The position numbers were made by a program, and so were the translations under genes. From positions 1 through 5,057 of the forward strand of contig JAQGKN010000618.1 in the NCBI GenBank assembly GCA_028290085.1: a stretch of 5,057 nucleotides of DNA, read 5' to 3'. Below are positions 1 through 5,057 of this stretch, piece by piece. Every line of letters starts with the position of its first letter. Position 1 is the first letter of the stretch. A model generated the notes under the pieces. It was given only the letters and a program-made list of their open reading frames with translations, was not told the DNA's origin and did no database searches. The DNA is from Hyphomicrobiales bacterium (lineage in GTDB: Bacteria > Pseudomonadota > Alphaproteobacteria > Rhizobiales > Beijerinckiaceae).

Positions 1-934
1 GAAAGACATGGTCGATAATCTCGCCGACGCCGCCGTTCATCGACAAAGCCGTGGGGCGTCCGAGCTTGACGCATTCGGGGCGCACGGACAGCGCGACGGC
101 GGCACCGTGCTCGGGTGACGCATGGCACGCGACCTCGAGGCTCAGGCCGCTGCGCGTCTGCACCGCGATAGCGCCCGGAAGCCGCTGTGCGACAAGGCCC
201 TCGAACAAATTGGTCTCGCCCACGAAGGTCGCGACATGACGCGATGCCGGTTGCTCGTAGACGGCGCGCGGCGTGCCGATCTGGTCGATGCCGCCGTCCT
301 TCATCACAGCCATGCGATGCGCCATCACCATGGCCTCGTCCTGATCGTGCGTGACGACGAGAAAACTCGTGCCCGTCTCCCGCTGCGCCTGCATCAGCTC
401 GAATTGCGTCTCGTGCCGCAGCTTGCGGTCGAGCGCGGCCAGCGGTTCGTCGAGCAGCAGAAGCTTGGGTCGCTTGACCAGCGCGCGGGCCAACGCAACG
501 CGCTGCTTCTGCCCGCCCGAAAGATGCTCGGGCTTGCGCTTGCCCATGCCTTCCATCTGCACGAGCCGCAGCATGTCCTCGACGCGCTTGCGAATCTCCT
601 TGCGCCGCAAGCCTTCCTGCACGAGGCCGAACGCGATGTTGCGCGCGACGTTCATATGCGGAAACAGCGCGTAGGACTGGAACATCATGTTCACGGGCCG
701 CAGGTGGGCCGGCAGGCCGGTGATATCCACACCATCGAGCCAGATGCGGCCACGATCGGGGCTCTCGAAACCGGCGATAAGCCGCATCAGCGTGGTCTTG
801 CCACAACCGGATGGGCCCAGAAGCGCGAAGAATTCGTTGCGCGCAATGTCGAGCGACAGGTCGCGCACGGCTGCAACCGCGCCGTAGGCTTTCGACACAC
901 GGTCGATGCGGATCAGGGGAGAGTCAGCGTTCAA
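1..934 (-). CDS. ABC transporter ATP-binding protein, PotG/PotA-like (probable polyamine uptake), 3' end outside window
   Basis: This is the ATPase subunit of an ABC importer; it powers uptake from the cytoplasmic face of the inner membrane. The 311 visible codons hold all nucleotide-binding motifs, numbered from the TTG start: Walker A GPSGCGKTT (40-48), Q-loop Gln86, signature LSGGQ (138-142), Walker B LLLLDEP (158-164), D-loop LAALD (165-169) and H-loop His196. A TOBE-type C-terminal region begins around 245, with the VRPE motif at 284-287. The run from PHMNVARNIAFGL through LRHETQFELMQ resembles putrescine/spermidine ATPases (PotG/PotA), but the substrate is inferred from family resemblance only. 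No ATG fits the N-terminus. The frame is closed by the regulator's TGA at 941-943, and TTG at 934-932 is the best start, with GAGGG ten bases upstream. The gene runs off the left edge; a length of roughly 350-380 residues would be usual. Permease and binding-protein genes would be expected further downstream, outside the window. Confidence 0.93.
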   Translation of the reverse strand, partial: MNADSPLIRIDRVSKAYGAVAAVRDLSLDIARNEFFALLGPSGCGKTTLMRLIAGFESPDRGRIWLDGVDITGLPAHLRPVNMMFQSYALFPHMNVARNIAFGLVQEGLRRKEIRKRVEDMLRLVQMEGMGKRKPEHLSGGQKQRVALARALVKRPKLLLLDEPLAALDRKLRHETQFELMQAQRETGTSFLVVTHDQDEAMVMAHRMAVMKDGGIDQIGTPRAVYEQPASRHVATFVGETNLFEGLVAQRLPGAIAVQTRSGLSLEVACHASPEHGAAVALSVRPECVKLGRPTALSMNGGVGEIIDHVF

Positions 935-940
935 ACCGCA

Positions 941-1630
941 TCAGCCCTCATTCCGCATCGCTTCCGCCAGGCGGAACTCGAGCACCTCCGGCTTGACGAT
1001 CACAAGGCCACCGCGCGTCTTGTCGACCAGACCGTCGGCCGCGAGCGCCGAGAGTTCGCGGCTGACCTGCTCGCGGCGGCATCCGATTCGCGCCGCAATC
1101 ACATGATGAAACGGCGGCGGCGTGACGATGCGCTCGCCGTCATGACCGGAACGCGGATGCGAGAGACGCAGCAATTCAGAATAGAGCCGGTGCTTGAGGT
1201 CGAACAGCGTATGTTCGGCCAGACGCGCGTTGAGTTCACGGACGCGGCCTGCCAGAAGCCGCAGCACGCGGTCGCAGCAGCCCGGCGAGGCAAACACGAT
1301 TTCCCGGAAGACCGTAGCGGGCATGATGCACAATTCACTGCGCGTCAGCGCCGTCACATTGGCCGAGCGAGGCACGTCGTCGATGGCCGAGAGTTCGCCG
1401 AAGAATTCGCCAGCCCGCATGTCGGCGAGAATGATCTCCTTGCCAGCGATCGTGCGGATGAGAACGCGCACCTCGCCAGACAGGATGAAATAGACGTCCG
1501 ATGACGTGTCCTCGTAATCGACGACCGTCTCGCCCTCGTCGCATTTCTTCCAGCCGCAGCGCCGGTCGAACCGGTCGAACGGTACGTCGGTGACGTCCTT
1601 GAAAAAAGGAATGCGGGCAAGCGTCTGCAT
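941..1630 (-). CDS. Crp/Fnr-family transcriptional regulator
   Basis: A 229-residue regulator with the standard two-domain layout. The N-terminal cyclic-nucleotide-binding fold covers about residues 5-110. Its phosphate-binding cassette reads GEFFGEL (74-80) followed by RSA (88-90), matching the Glu and Arg-Ser that hold cAMP in E. coli CRP. A long dimerisation helix follows (about 115-140). The winged helix-turn-helix spans about 165-215, with recognition helix CRREQVSREL (184-193); Arg186, Glu187 and Arg191 align with CRP Arg180, Glu181 and Arg185. The cysteines (25, 30, 101, 118, 119, 184) do not form the Fnr iron-sulphur pattern. I chose the ATG at 1630 because the usual short N-terminus then precedes the first helix and GGGGA lies six bases upstream. 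A TTG at 1660, with AGGG five bases upstream, would add ten residues. The gene lies 64 bases after folD and 6 bases before the ABC ATPase start. Its ligand and targets are unknown. Confidence 0.93.
   Translation of the reverse strand: MQTLARIPFFKDVTDVPFDRFDRRCGWKKCDEGETVVDYEDTSSDVYFILSGEVRVLIRTIAGKEIILADMRAGEFFGELSAIDDVPRSANVTALTRSELCIMPATVFREIVFASPGCCDRVLRLLAGRVRELNARLAEHTLFDLKHRLYSELLRLSHPRSGHDGERIVTPPPFHHVIAARIGCRREQVSRELSALAADGLVDKTRGGLVIVKPEVLEFRLAEAMRNEG
945..949 (-). promoter_or_regulatory. Candidate ribosome binding site for the ABC ATPase gene
   Basis: GAGGG on the minus strand, ten bases before the proposed TTG start and inside the last codons of the regulator gene. It supports a TTG start because no in-frame ATG or GTG is available between the upstream stop and the conserved N-terminal strand. 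The spacing is on the long side. Confidence 0.45.
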
Positions 1631-1671
1631 CGTCAGTCCCCGCGCCAGACCGTCCGGCAACGCCGCCCTAA

Positions 1672-1696
1672 GATGCGCGAGCGCGCGCCGCGCATC
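1672..1696 (-). repeat. GC-rich inverted repeat at the folD 3' end
   Basis: Perfect 8-bp arms (gatgcgcg at 1672-1679, cgcgcatc at 1689-1696) enclose a 9-base GC-rich loop. The repeat overlaps the last two bases of the folD stop codon region and lies in the 64-base gap before the regulator. In the minus-strand RNA it is followed by UUAGGG, not a U tract, so it is not a canonical intrinsic terminator. It could act as a 3'-end stabiliser or pause site, or be chance in a GC-rich gap. Confidence 0.4.
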
Positions 1697-2639
1697 AAGC
1701 GCCGCGACGCCGTGCTGCGGTCAGCGTGTTGGACATGAGCATGGCGATGGTCATCGGCCCCACCCCGCCCGGCACCGGCGTGATCGCCGCAGCCCGCGCG
1801 CATGCCCCGGCAAACTCGACATCACCCACGAGCCGCGTCTTCGGCTGGCCCTGCGCGTTCAGGCCCTCGCCAGCCACCCGGTTGATGCCGACGTCAATGA
1901 CGATAGCGCCCGGCTTGACCCAGGCGCCTGGGATCATCTCGGGCTGACCGACTGCTGCCACCAGAATATCCGCGCGCCCCACGACGGCGGCGAGATCGCG
2001 CGTGCGAGAATGCGCAATCGTGACGGTCGCGTTTTCGGCCAGCAGCAGCTGCGCCATGGGCTTGCCGACGATATTGGAGCGGCCCACGACGACCGCGTCG
2101 AGACCCGACAGCGAAAGCCCGAGTTCACGCGCGGCTGCCTGCAGCAGGATCATGGAGCCTGCAGGCGTGCAGGGCACCAGCGCCCGCTTGCGGTCGCCGA
2201 TAGCCAGAAGTCCAGCATTCACAGGGTGAAAGCCGTCAACATCCTTGTCGGGGGAAATCGTCTCGAGCACCAGCTGCGCGTCGATCTGCTTGGGCAGCGG
2301 CAACTGCACCAGGATGCCGTGGATCGCAGGATCGGCGTTCAATGCCTGCACCAGCGCGATCAGATCAGCCTGCGTGGTCGTGTCGGGCAAGGTGTGCTGC
2401 ACGGAATGGAAGCCACAGGTCTCGGCCGCTTTGCCCTTGGAGCGCACATAGACCTGGCTCGCGGGGTTCTCGCCGACCAGCACAACGGCCAGTCCGGGCT
2501 TGATGCCCGATGCCGCGAGAACTGCGGCGCCGCGCGCGACCTCGGCAAGCACGCCGGCGGCGGCGGCCTTGCCGTCGATGATGAGCGCGCCGCTGGCCGA
2601 TTTCGTCAGGATCGACGTCTGTCCACTCGGCTCATTCAT
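1695..2639 (-). CDS. folD: Bifunctional methylenetetrahydrofolate dehydrogenase / methenyltetrahydrofolate cyclohydrolase
   Basis: A cytosolic enzyme that oxidises 5,10-methylene-THF to 5,10-methenyl-THF with NAD(P)+ and hydrolyses the product to 10-formyl-THF. It supplies one-carbon units for purines, fMet-tRNA and formate exchange. The substrate domain shows [17 protein letters not shown], with Tyr64 and catalytic Lys68, then VQLPLP with Gln112 and DKDVDGFHP with Asp135. These match Tyr52, Lys56, Gln100 and Asp125 of the human enzyme. The Rossmann domain carries [13 protein letters not shown] (184-196), ADILVAAVG (223-231) and IDVGINR (248-254). The C-terminal signature [10 protein letters not shown] is at 288-297. 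At 314 residues it is slightly longer than the usual 285-300 because of about 17 extra N-terminal residues before LIIDGKAAA. The start is well supported by AGGAGA seven bases upstream. It lies 36 bases after the epimerase gene and may be co-transcribed with it. Confidence 0.98.
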   Translation of the reverse strand: MNEPSGQTSILTKSASGALIIDGKAAAAGVLAEVARGAAVLAASGIKPGLAVVLVGENPASQVYVRSKGKAAETCGFHSVQHTLPDTTTQADLIALVQALNADPAIHGILVQLPLPKQIDAQLVLETISPDKDVDGFHPVNAGLLAIGDRKRALVPCTPAGSMILLQAAARELGLSLSGLDAVVVGRSNIVGKPMAQLLLAENATVTIAHSRTRDLAAVVGRADILVAAVGQPEMIPGAWVKPGAIVIDVGINRVAGEGLNAQGQPKTRLVGDVEFAGACARAAAITPVPGGVGPMTIAMLMSNTLTAARRRGA

Positions 2640-2646
2640 GCGCTGC

Positions 2647-2652
2647 TCTCCT
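2647..2652 (-). promoter_or_regulatory. Strong ribosome binding site of folD
   Basis: AGGAGA on the minus strand, seven bases before the folD ATG at 2639. It fixes the start of folD and supports the unusual N-terminal extension of the protein. It is the clearest Shine-Dalgarno match in the window. Confidence 0.75.
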
Positions 2653-2659
2653 GCTTCAG

Positions 2660-2691
2660 GCCCAAGGCCGCTCTTTTAGGCGGAGTTGGGC
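2660..2691 (-). repeat. Imperfect inverted repeat spanning the epimerase stop codon
   Basis: Outer arms gcccaa (2660-2665) and ttgggc (2686-2691) pair perfectly. After a two-base mismatch, inner arms ccgc (2668-2671) and gcgg (2680-2683) also pair around an 8-base loop. The structure includes the epimerase TAA stop and ends just before the folD ribosome binding site. No T run follows on the minus strand, so a termination role is doubtful; an mRNA processing or coupling role is possible but unproven. Confidence 0.35.
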
Positions 2692-3572
2692 GCCTCTGCC
2701 AAGGGCGCGGAGGGATGCCACGCGTAAGAGACGCGATGCACGCCGCGCGCGCCGGGCTGAAGGTGGATCATAGAGGGGCGCTCGAAGAAGTCGCCTTCAA
2801 AGCCATCGAGATCACCCGTCCCCGTCCAGGATTCTATGGCGAGGAACGGCGCAGCGTCGCGGCTCCACAGAACGAGATGCGGAAAATCCGGCGCGTGCAC
2901 ATCGAGCCGTCCGTCGGGACAATCGAACGACAGGCGGCGGCTCGCCACATCGAGGAAACACAGAGCTTCGGCTGCGAAGAGATCGGATGAAAGAGCAAGC
3001 CTGCGCCCCCGCAAGGGCACGGGGCGCGTGTCTGCCGAAAAGAGCCCGCCCGGCGCGATCAAGGGGACGTGGGCACACTCCAGAGCCTGGAATACCACCT
3101 GGCTCGGTCCGCCCTCCCAGGTGAAGCCCGGATGCATGCCGCAGGCATAGGGCATCGCTCCTGTCCCTATGTTTTCAACATGCAAGGCAACGTCGAGCGT
3201 CGACTCGGACAGCCGGTAGACAACGTCCAGTTTGAAATCGAAAGGGTAATGCCCGCGCGTGACATCATCGGCGACGAGCGTGAAGCGCAGTTCGTCTTCG
3301 CTGGTCTGGCTGGCCGAAAACACGGACTGTGCAGCAAAGCCATGCACCGGCATCGGATAGATCGTGTCTCCAACGCTGATCTTTCCGTCGCGCGACCACC
3401 CGCAGACCGGAAACAGAACCGGCGCGACGCCCGACCAGACGGAGGCGTCTCCACCCCACGTCATGCGTCGCCCGCCGACCGTCCACACGCGGCACTCGGC
3501 GCCCATACAAGAAAAGCGGGCGATCGCGTCGCCCGCTTTTAATTCGTAGTCCTGCGACTCGCCCTGCCCCAT
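2676..3572 (-). CDS. Aldose 1-epimerase family protein (LacX-like galactose mutarotase fold)
   Basis: A 298-residue cytosolic protein of the mutarotase superfamily, whose members interconvert alpha and beta anomers of aldoses. Family landmarks appear in order: GAECRVWTVGGRRMTW (24-39), VAPVLFPVCGWSRDG (49-63), PVHGFA with His77, GMHPGF with His147, HAPDFPHLVLWSR (226-238), and IESWTG with Glu247, expected to be the catalytic base. The two histidines and the glutamate fit the catalytic set. Where many relatives have HGFAR, this protein has HGFAA, so the usual arginine after the first histidine is missing. The length is normal. The ATG at 3572 is chosen because residues 8-23 align with the first family strand, although no strong ribosome binding site precedes it. 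A terminator-like hairpin lies in codons 11-21. The actual sugar is unknown, and LacX-type proteins often lack proven activity. Confidence 0.93.
   Translation of the reverse strand: MGQGESQDYELKAGDAIARFSCMGAECRVWTVGGRRMTWGGDASVWSGVAPVLFPVCGWSRDGKISVGDTIYPMPVHGFAAQSVFSASQTSEDELRFTLVADDVTRGHYPFDFKLDVVYRLSESTLDVALHVENIGTGAMPYACGMHPGFTWEGGPSQVVFQALECAHVPLIAPGGLFSADTRPVPLRGRRLALSSDLFAAEALCFLDVASRRLSFDCPDGRLDVHAPDFPHLVLWSRDAAPFLAIESWTGTGDLDGFEGDFFERPSMIHLQPGARGVHRVSYAWHPSAPLAEAPNSA
3512..3540 (-). terminator. Terminator-like hairpin inside the 5' coding end of the epimerase gene
   Basis: The arms aaaagcgggcga (3512-3523) and tcgcccgctttt (3529-3540) are perfect 12-bp complements around the 5-base loop tcgcg. 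The minus-strand RNA ends the stem with UUUU followed by CUUGU, a good intrinsic-terminator shape. The plus strand likewise ends in TTTTAATT, so it could act in both directions. It lies about 70 bases after the stop of the upstream 341-codon gene, a sensible place for that unit's terminator. However, it falls in codons 11-21 of the epimerase gene. The hairpin is certain as sequence; termination activity is inferred. Confidence 0.6.
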
Positions 3573-3578
3573 GTGCTC

Positions 3579-3608
3579 AGAGAGACAAAGGGGCGGGTCT
3601 GCGTCAAG
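3579..3608 (-). promoter_or_regulatory. Possible housekeeping promoter for the epimerase gene
   Basis: On the minus strand, CTTGAC (3608-3603) exactly matches the -35 consensus reported for Rhizobiales sigma-70 promoters. After 18 bases comes CTCTCT (3584-3579), which matches four of six positions of the CTATAT -10 consensus. The site fills most of the 39-base gap between the 341-codon gene and the epimerase. A transcript would begin close to the epimerase ATG at 3572. The -10 is weak, so this is a candidate only. Confidence 0.3.
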
Positions 3609-3611
3609 CGA

Positions 3612-4637
3612 TCAGGAGCGGCGCGGAGATGCCGAAATGCTTTCAGTGGGACGCGCACCGCCGCTGCCCGCGGTAATGCCGAGCGACGCTGCACCGGACG
3701 TCGCGGTGCCACCCGTCGAAGAGTGGCCGGTCGATGACGAGGGGCCGCCGGTTGCGGGCTTATCGCTTTGGCTCTGGCCCGCGAACTCCTGTGAGGCAAC
3801 CTCGGTGGCCTTGTCGACGGCCTTGCTCGCAGCTGCCTTTGCACGCTGGTACGTTTCTTCAGCGCTATGACGAGCTTCATCGCGCAGGCGCTGAGCCGTG
3901 CTGCCCATATATTCCTGCTCCACCCGCGTGCGCGGAAGCATGGCGGCAATCGCCGCACCAGCCAGAAGGCCAAGGGCGCCAAGCACCAACGGCTGCTCTG
4001 TGGCGAGCGTCGCAATGCCACTGCGGGCGCGCTCTGTGTACTGCTCCGCGTAATCGCCTGCGCGCTCCGTCATTTCGGACATCGTATCCCGTGCGGACGA
4101 GATGCCCTCGGACGCGCGGTCGCGCAGATCTGCGGCACGCGCGGTGACTGCATCGGTCGTCTCAGAATAAGAGTCACGCATGTTGGAAATGCTCCCGGTC
4201 ACGGTGTCGCGGAGGGAAGAGGCTTGCGAGGACACGGCGTCGCCCGCTTCGGACAGTCGCTCGGATACGTTGTCGCGAAGAGCCCCGGCGGTCTCTCGAA
4301 GAGCGCCCGCTGCCTCCGAAAACCGCCCGGAGGCCGAACGCCCCTGGCGATAATCGTCTGCGTCGTAGCCGAAGCCTGCGGTGGGGTCGGCAGTGCGGCG
4401 CATGAGATCGCCCTCTTCGTCATCCCGATAGAGGCCCATGCCGCCGTGATAGCCATCGTTGCGCATCGTCTTGCGCAGATACAGCGCCAAGCCGGCTCCG
4501 ATCAGCAGAAACGAAAGGGGATTGTCTCGCGCTTGCGCGCTCAGATTGGACATCATGGAAGCACCATTTTCACGAGCGAAGGTGAGTGCCGCATCGGTGA
4601 CGCGGCCGGGCGAATTCGGGCGTTTGTCGTCAGGCAT
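3612..4637 (-). CDS. Nutrient deprivation-induced / DUF3618-like membrane protein with helical repeats
   Basis: A 341-residue protein of unknown function. Two hydrophobic segments are visible: NPLSFLLIGAGLALYL (39-54), preceded by RD as in DUF3618-type proteins, and a second at about 216-234 ending in the family-like MLPRTRVEQEYMG (233-245). Between them, residues 105-206 form a polar helical region with repeated L/M/A-R-D units at 142, 153, 171 and 182, spaced 11, 18 and 11, resembling apolipoprotein or LEA-type amphipathic repeats. Residues 246-285 are another charged helix, and 287-341 a Ser/Thr/Gly-rich disordered tail. The usual DUF3618 N-terminal helix is not evident, so membership is by the later motifs. 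The ATG at 4637 shares one base with the upstream holin-like stop (TGATG), pointing to translational coupling. There is no signal peptide; the protein is probably anchored in the inner membrane. A role in stress or starvation is inferred from family naming only. Confidence 0.85.
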   Translation of the reverse strand: MPDDKRPNSPGRVTDAALTFARENGASMMSNLSAQARDNPLSFLLIGAGLALYLRKTMRNDGYHGGMGLYRDDEEGDLMRRTADPTAGFGYDADDYRQGRSASGRFSEAAGALRETAGALRDNVSERLSEAGDAVSSQASSLRDTVTGSISNMRDSYSETTDAVTARAADLRDRASEGISSARDTMSEMTERAGDYAEQYTERARSGIATLATEQPLVLGALGLLAGAAIAAMLPRTRVEQEYMGSTAQRLRDEARHSAEETYQRAKAAASKAVDKATEVASQEFAGQSQSDKPATGGPSSSTGHSSTGGTATSGAASLGITAGSGGARPTESISASPRRS

Positions 4638-5050
4638 CAGCGCTGCACCACACCGGCACCGCCGGTGCTGGACACGGCCCGGCGGGCCAGTTCAACGTCG
4701 CGGTTGATCTGCGTCATCGTGCGGTCCGGCTTGAGGTTTGCGGGCTTCAGCGCGCTCTTGCCGCCCATGAAGAGGGCGATACCGATCACGGCCGAAACCA
4801 CCGCCATCGAGACACTCGCCACCGCCGGACTCAGGCCGTACTGAACCAGGAAGGCCACGCCCGTCTGCAGAAGCAGGAACAGCGCGCCGATGAAAAATAC
4901 GGCGGCCATCACCATCAGGCCGATGGCCGTCACCGCGTGGTCGACCTTGTCGCTCATCTCTGCCCGCATCAGCTTGGCTTCCGACCCGACAAGAGCCGTT
5001 GCATCGCTGATGGCATCCGAGACGAGCTCGATTGTCGAGCGTCGGGTCAT
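4637..5050 (-). CDS. Holin-like small membrane protein (DUF1469 / phage holin superfamily III)
   Basis: A 137-residue integral membrane protein. The layout is typical of the family: an amphipathic N-terminal helix (about 6-38, including LVGSEAKLMRAEMSDKV), two membrane segments (about 41-70 and 75-96) and a cytoplasmic tail containing LKPDRTMTQINRDVELAR (106-123). Despite the 'holin' name, chromosomal members in alphaproteobacteria occur beside DUF883/DUF3618-type proteins and are unlikely to be lysis proteins; no endolysin or phage gene is visible here. The ATG at 5050 overlaps an upstream TGA (ATGA), and the stop overlaps the next start by one base, so the gene is embedded in a coupled operon. 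The exact function is unknown; a role in envelope integrity or stress is an inference. Confidence 0.9.
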   Translation of the reverse strand: MTRRSTIELVSDAISDATALVGSEAKLMRAEMSDKVDHAVTAIGLMVMAAVFFIGALFLLLQTGVAFLVQYGLSPAVASVSMAVVSAVIGIALFMGGKSALKPANLKPDRTMTQINRDVELARRAVSSTGGAGVVQR

Positions 5051-5057
5051 CTCATGG
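5047..5057 (-). CDS. Possible 3' end of an upstream gene overlapping the holin-like start
   Basis: The last bases read, on the minus strand, as two codons (ATG AGA) and a TGA stop at 5049-5047, overlapping the holin-like ATG in the common ATGA arrangement. This suggests that a co-transcribed gene ends here. Only eleven bases are visible, so the product cannot be named and the frame may be chance. Confidence 0.3.

Noticed and set aside
122..1504. Plus-strand open frame of 460 codons
   Set aside because: It lies antisense to the ABC ATPase and the Crp-family gene, has no recognisable domain, and is rich in His, Arg and Ala as expected of an antisense shadow in GC-rich DNA.
941..1630. Fnr-type oxygen sensor
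   Set aside because: The cysteines do not form the N-terminal cluster plus central cysteine pattern needed for the iron-sulphur centre, and the recognition helix is CRP-like.
1631..1697. Promoter for the Crp-family gene (CTTGAT near 1698)
   Set aside because: The -35-like hexamer overlaps the folD stop, and no convincing -10 element lies at a usable distance in the GC-rich gap.
2137..2166. Inverted repeat gcctgcag / ctgcaggc inside folD
   Set aside because: The 8-bp arms are separated by 14 bases in the middle of a conserved coding region, without a T run; most likely chance.
1590..2990. Plus-strand open frame of 466 codons
   Set aside because: It is antisense to folD and part of the epimerase gene, both of which show complete family motifs; no domain or ribosome site supports the plus-strand frame.
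3504..3506. Alternative epimerase start at Met23, just past the hairpin
   Set aside because: It would remove the conserved first strand (residues 8-22) and has no ribosome site, since the preceding bases are the T-rich end of the hairpin.
3867..4844. Plus-strand open frame of 325 codons
   Set aside because: It is antisense to the repeat protein and the holin-like gene, with no recognisable motif.
4637..5050. Prophage lysis cassette
   Set aside because: The holin-like protein is in a family common on alphaproteobacterial chromosomes, and no endolysin, spanin or structural phage gene is seen in the window.

Overview
The window is GC-rich and every supported gene lies on the minus strand, so the units below are named in transcription order, from high to low coordinates. 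Gene content and style suggest an alphaproteobacterium, probably Hyphomicrobiales (Rhizobiales). The pointers are a small holin-like membrane protein next to a 'nutrient deprivation-induced'/DUF3618-type protein, a PotG-like ABC ATPase, and a CTTGAC-type -35 element. This placement rests on family recognition from memory; no search was run.

Region 1 (about 5057 to 3612) is a tightly coupled membrane-protein unit. An upstream gene appears to end just inside the window edge and overlaps the start of a 137-residue holin-like (DUF1469 / holin superfamily III) protein by ATGA. That gene in turn overlaps by one base (TGATG) a 341-residue protein. The larger protein has two hydrophobic segments, a long helical repeat region and a Ser/Thr/Gly-rich tail. 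The two proteins probably act together at the inner membrane, perhaps in envelope or starvation stress, but their function is not known.

Region 2 (3611 to 2676) starts with a 39-base gap holding a possible promoter, followed by an aldose 1-epimerase-like gene. A perfect 12-bp-arm hairpin with T runs on both sides lies inside its codons 11 to 21. It looks like a bidirectional intrinsic terminator, yet sits where the protein still matches the epimerase family. This is the most unusual signal in the window.

Region 3 (2639 to 1) holds folD, a Crp/Fnr-family regulator and the first 311 codons of a PotG-like ABC transporter ATPase. The ATPase seems to start at TTG six bases after the regulator's stop. 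Gaps between these genes are 36, 64 and 6 bases, so one transcript is plausible, with GC-rich hairpins at the epimerase/folD and folD/regulator junctions. The genes cover one-carbon metabolism, sugar anomer interconversion, cyclic-nucleotide-type regulation and probable polyamine uptake. Nothing ties them into a single pathway beyond co-orientation.

I found no mobile element, CRISPR array, tRNA or rRNA. The long plus-strand open frames appear to be antisense shadows of the minus-strand genes. Apart from the within-gene hairpin and its promoter context, the region looks like ordinary chromosomal housekeeping and stress-related DNA.
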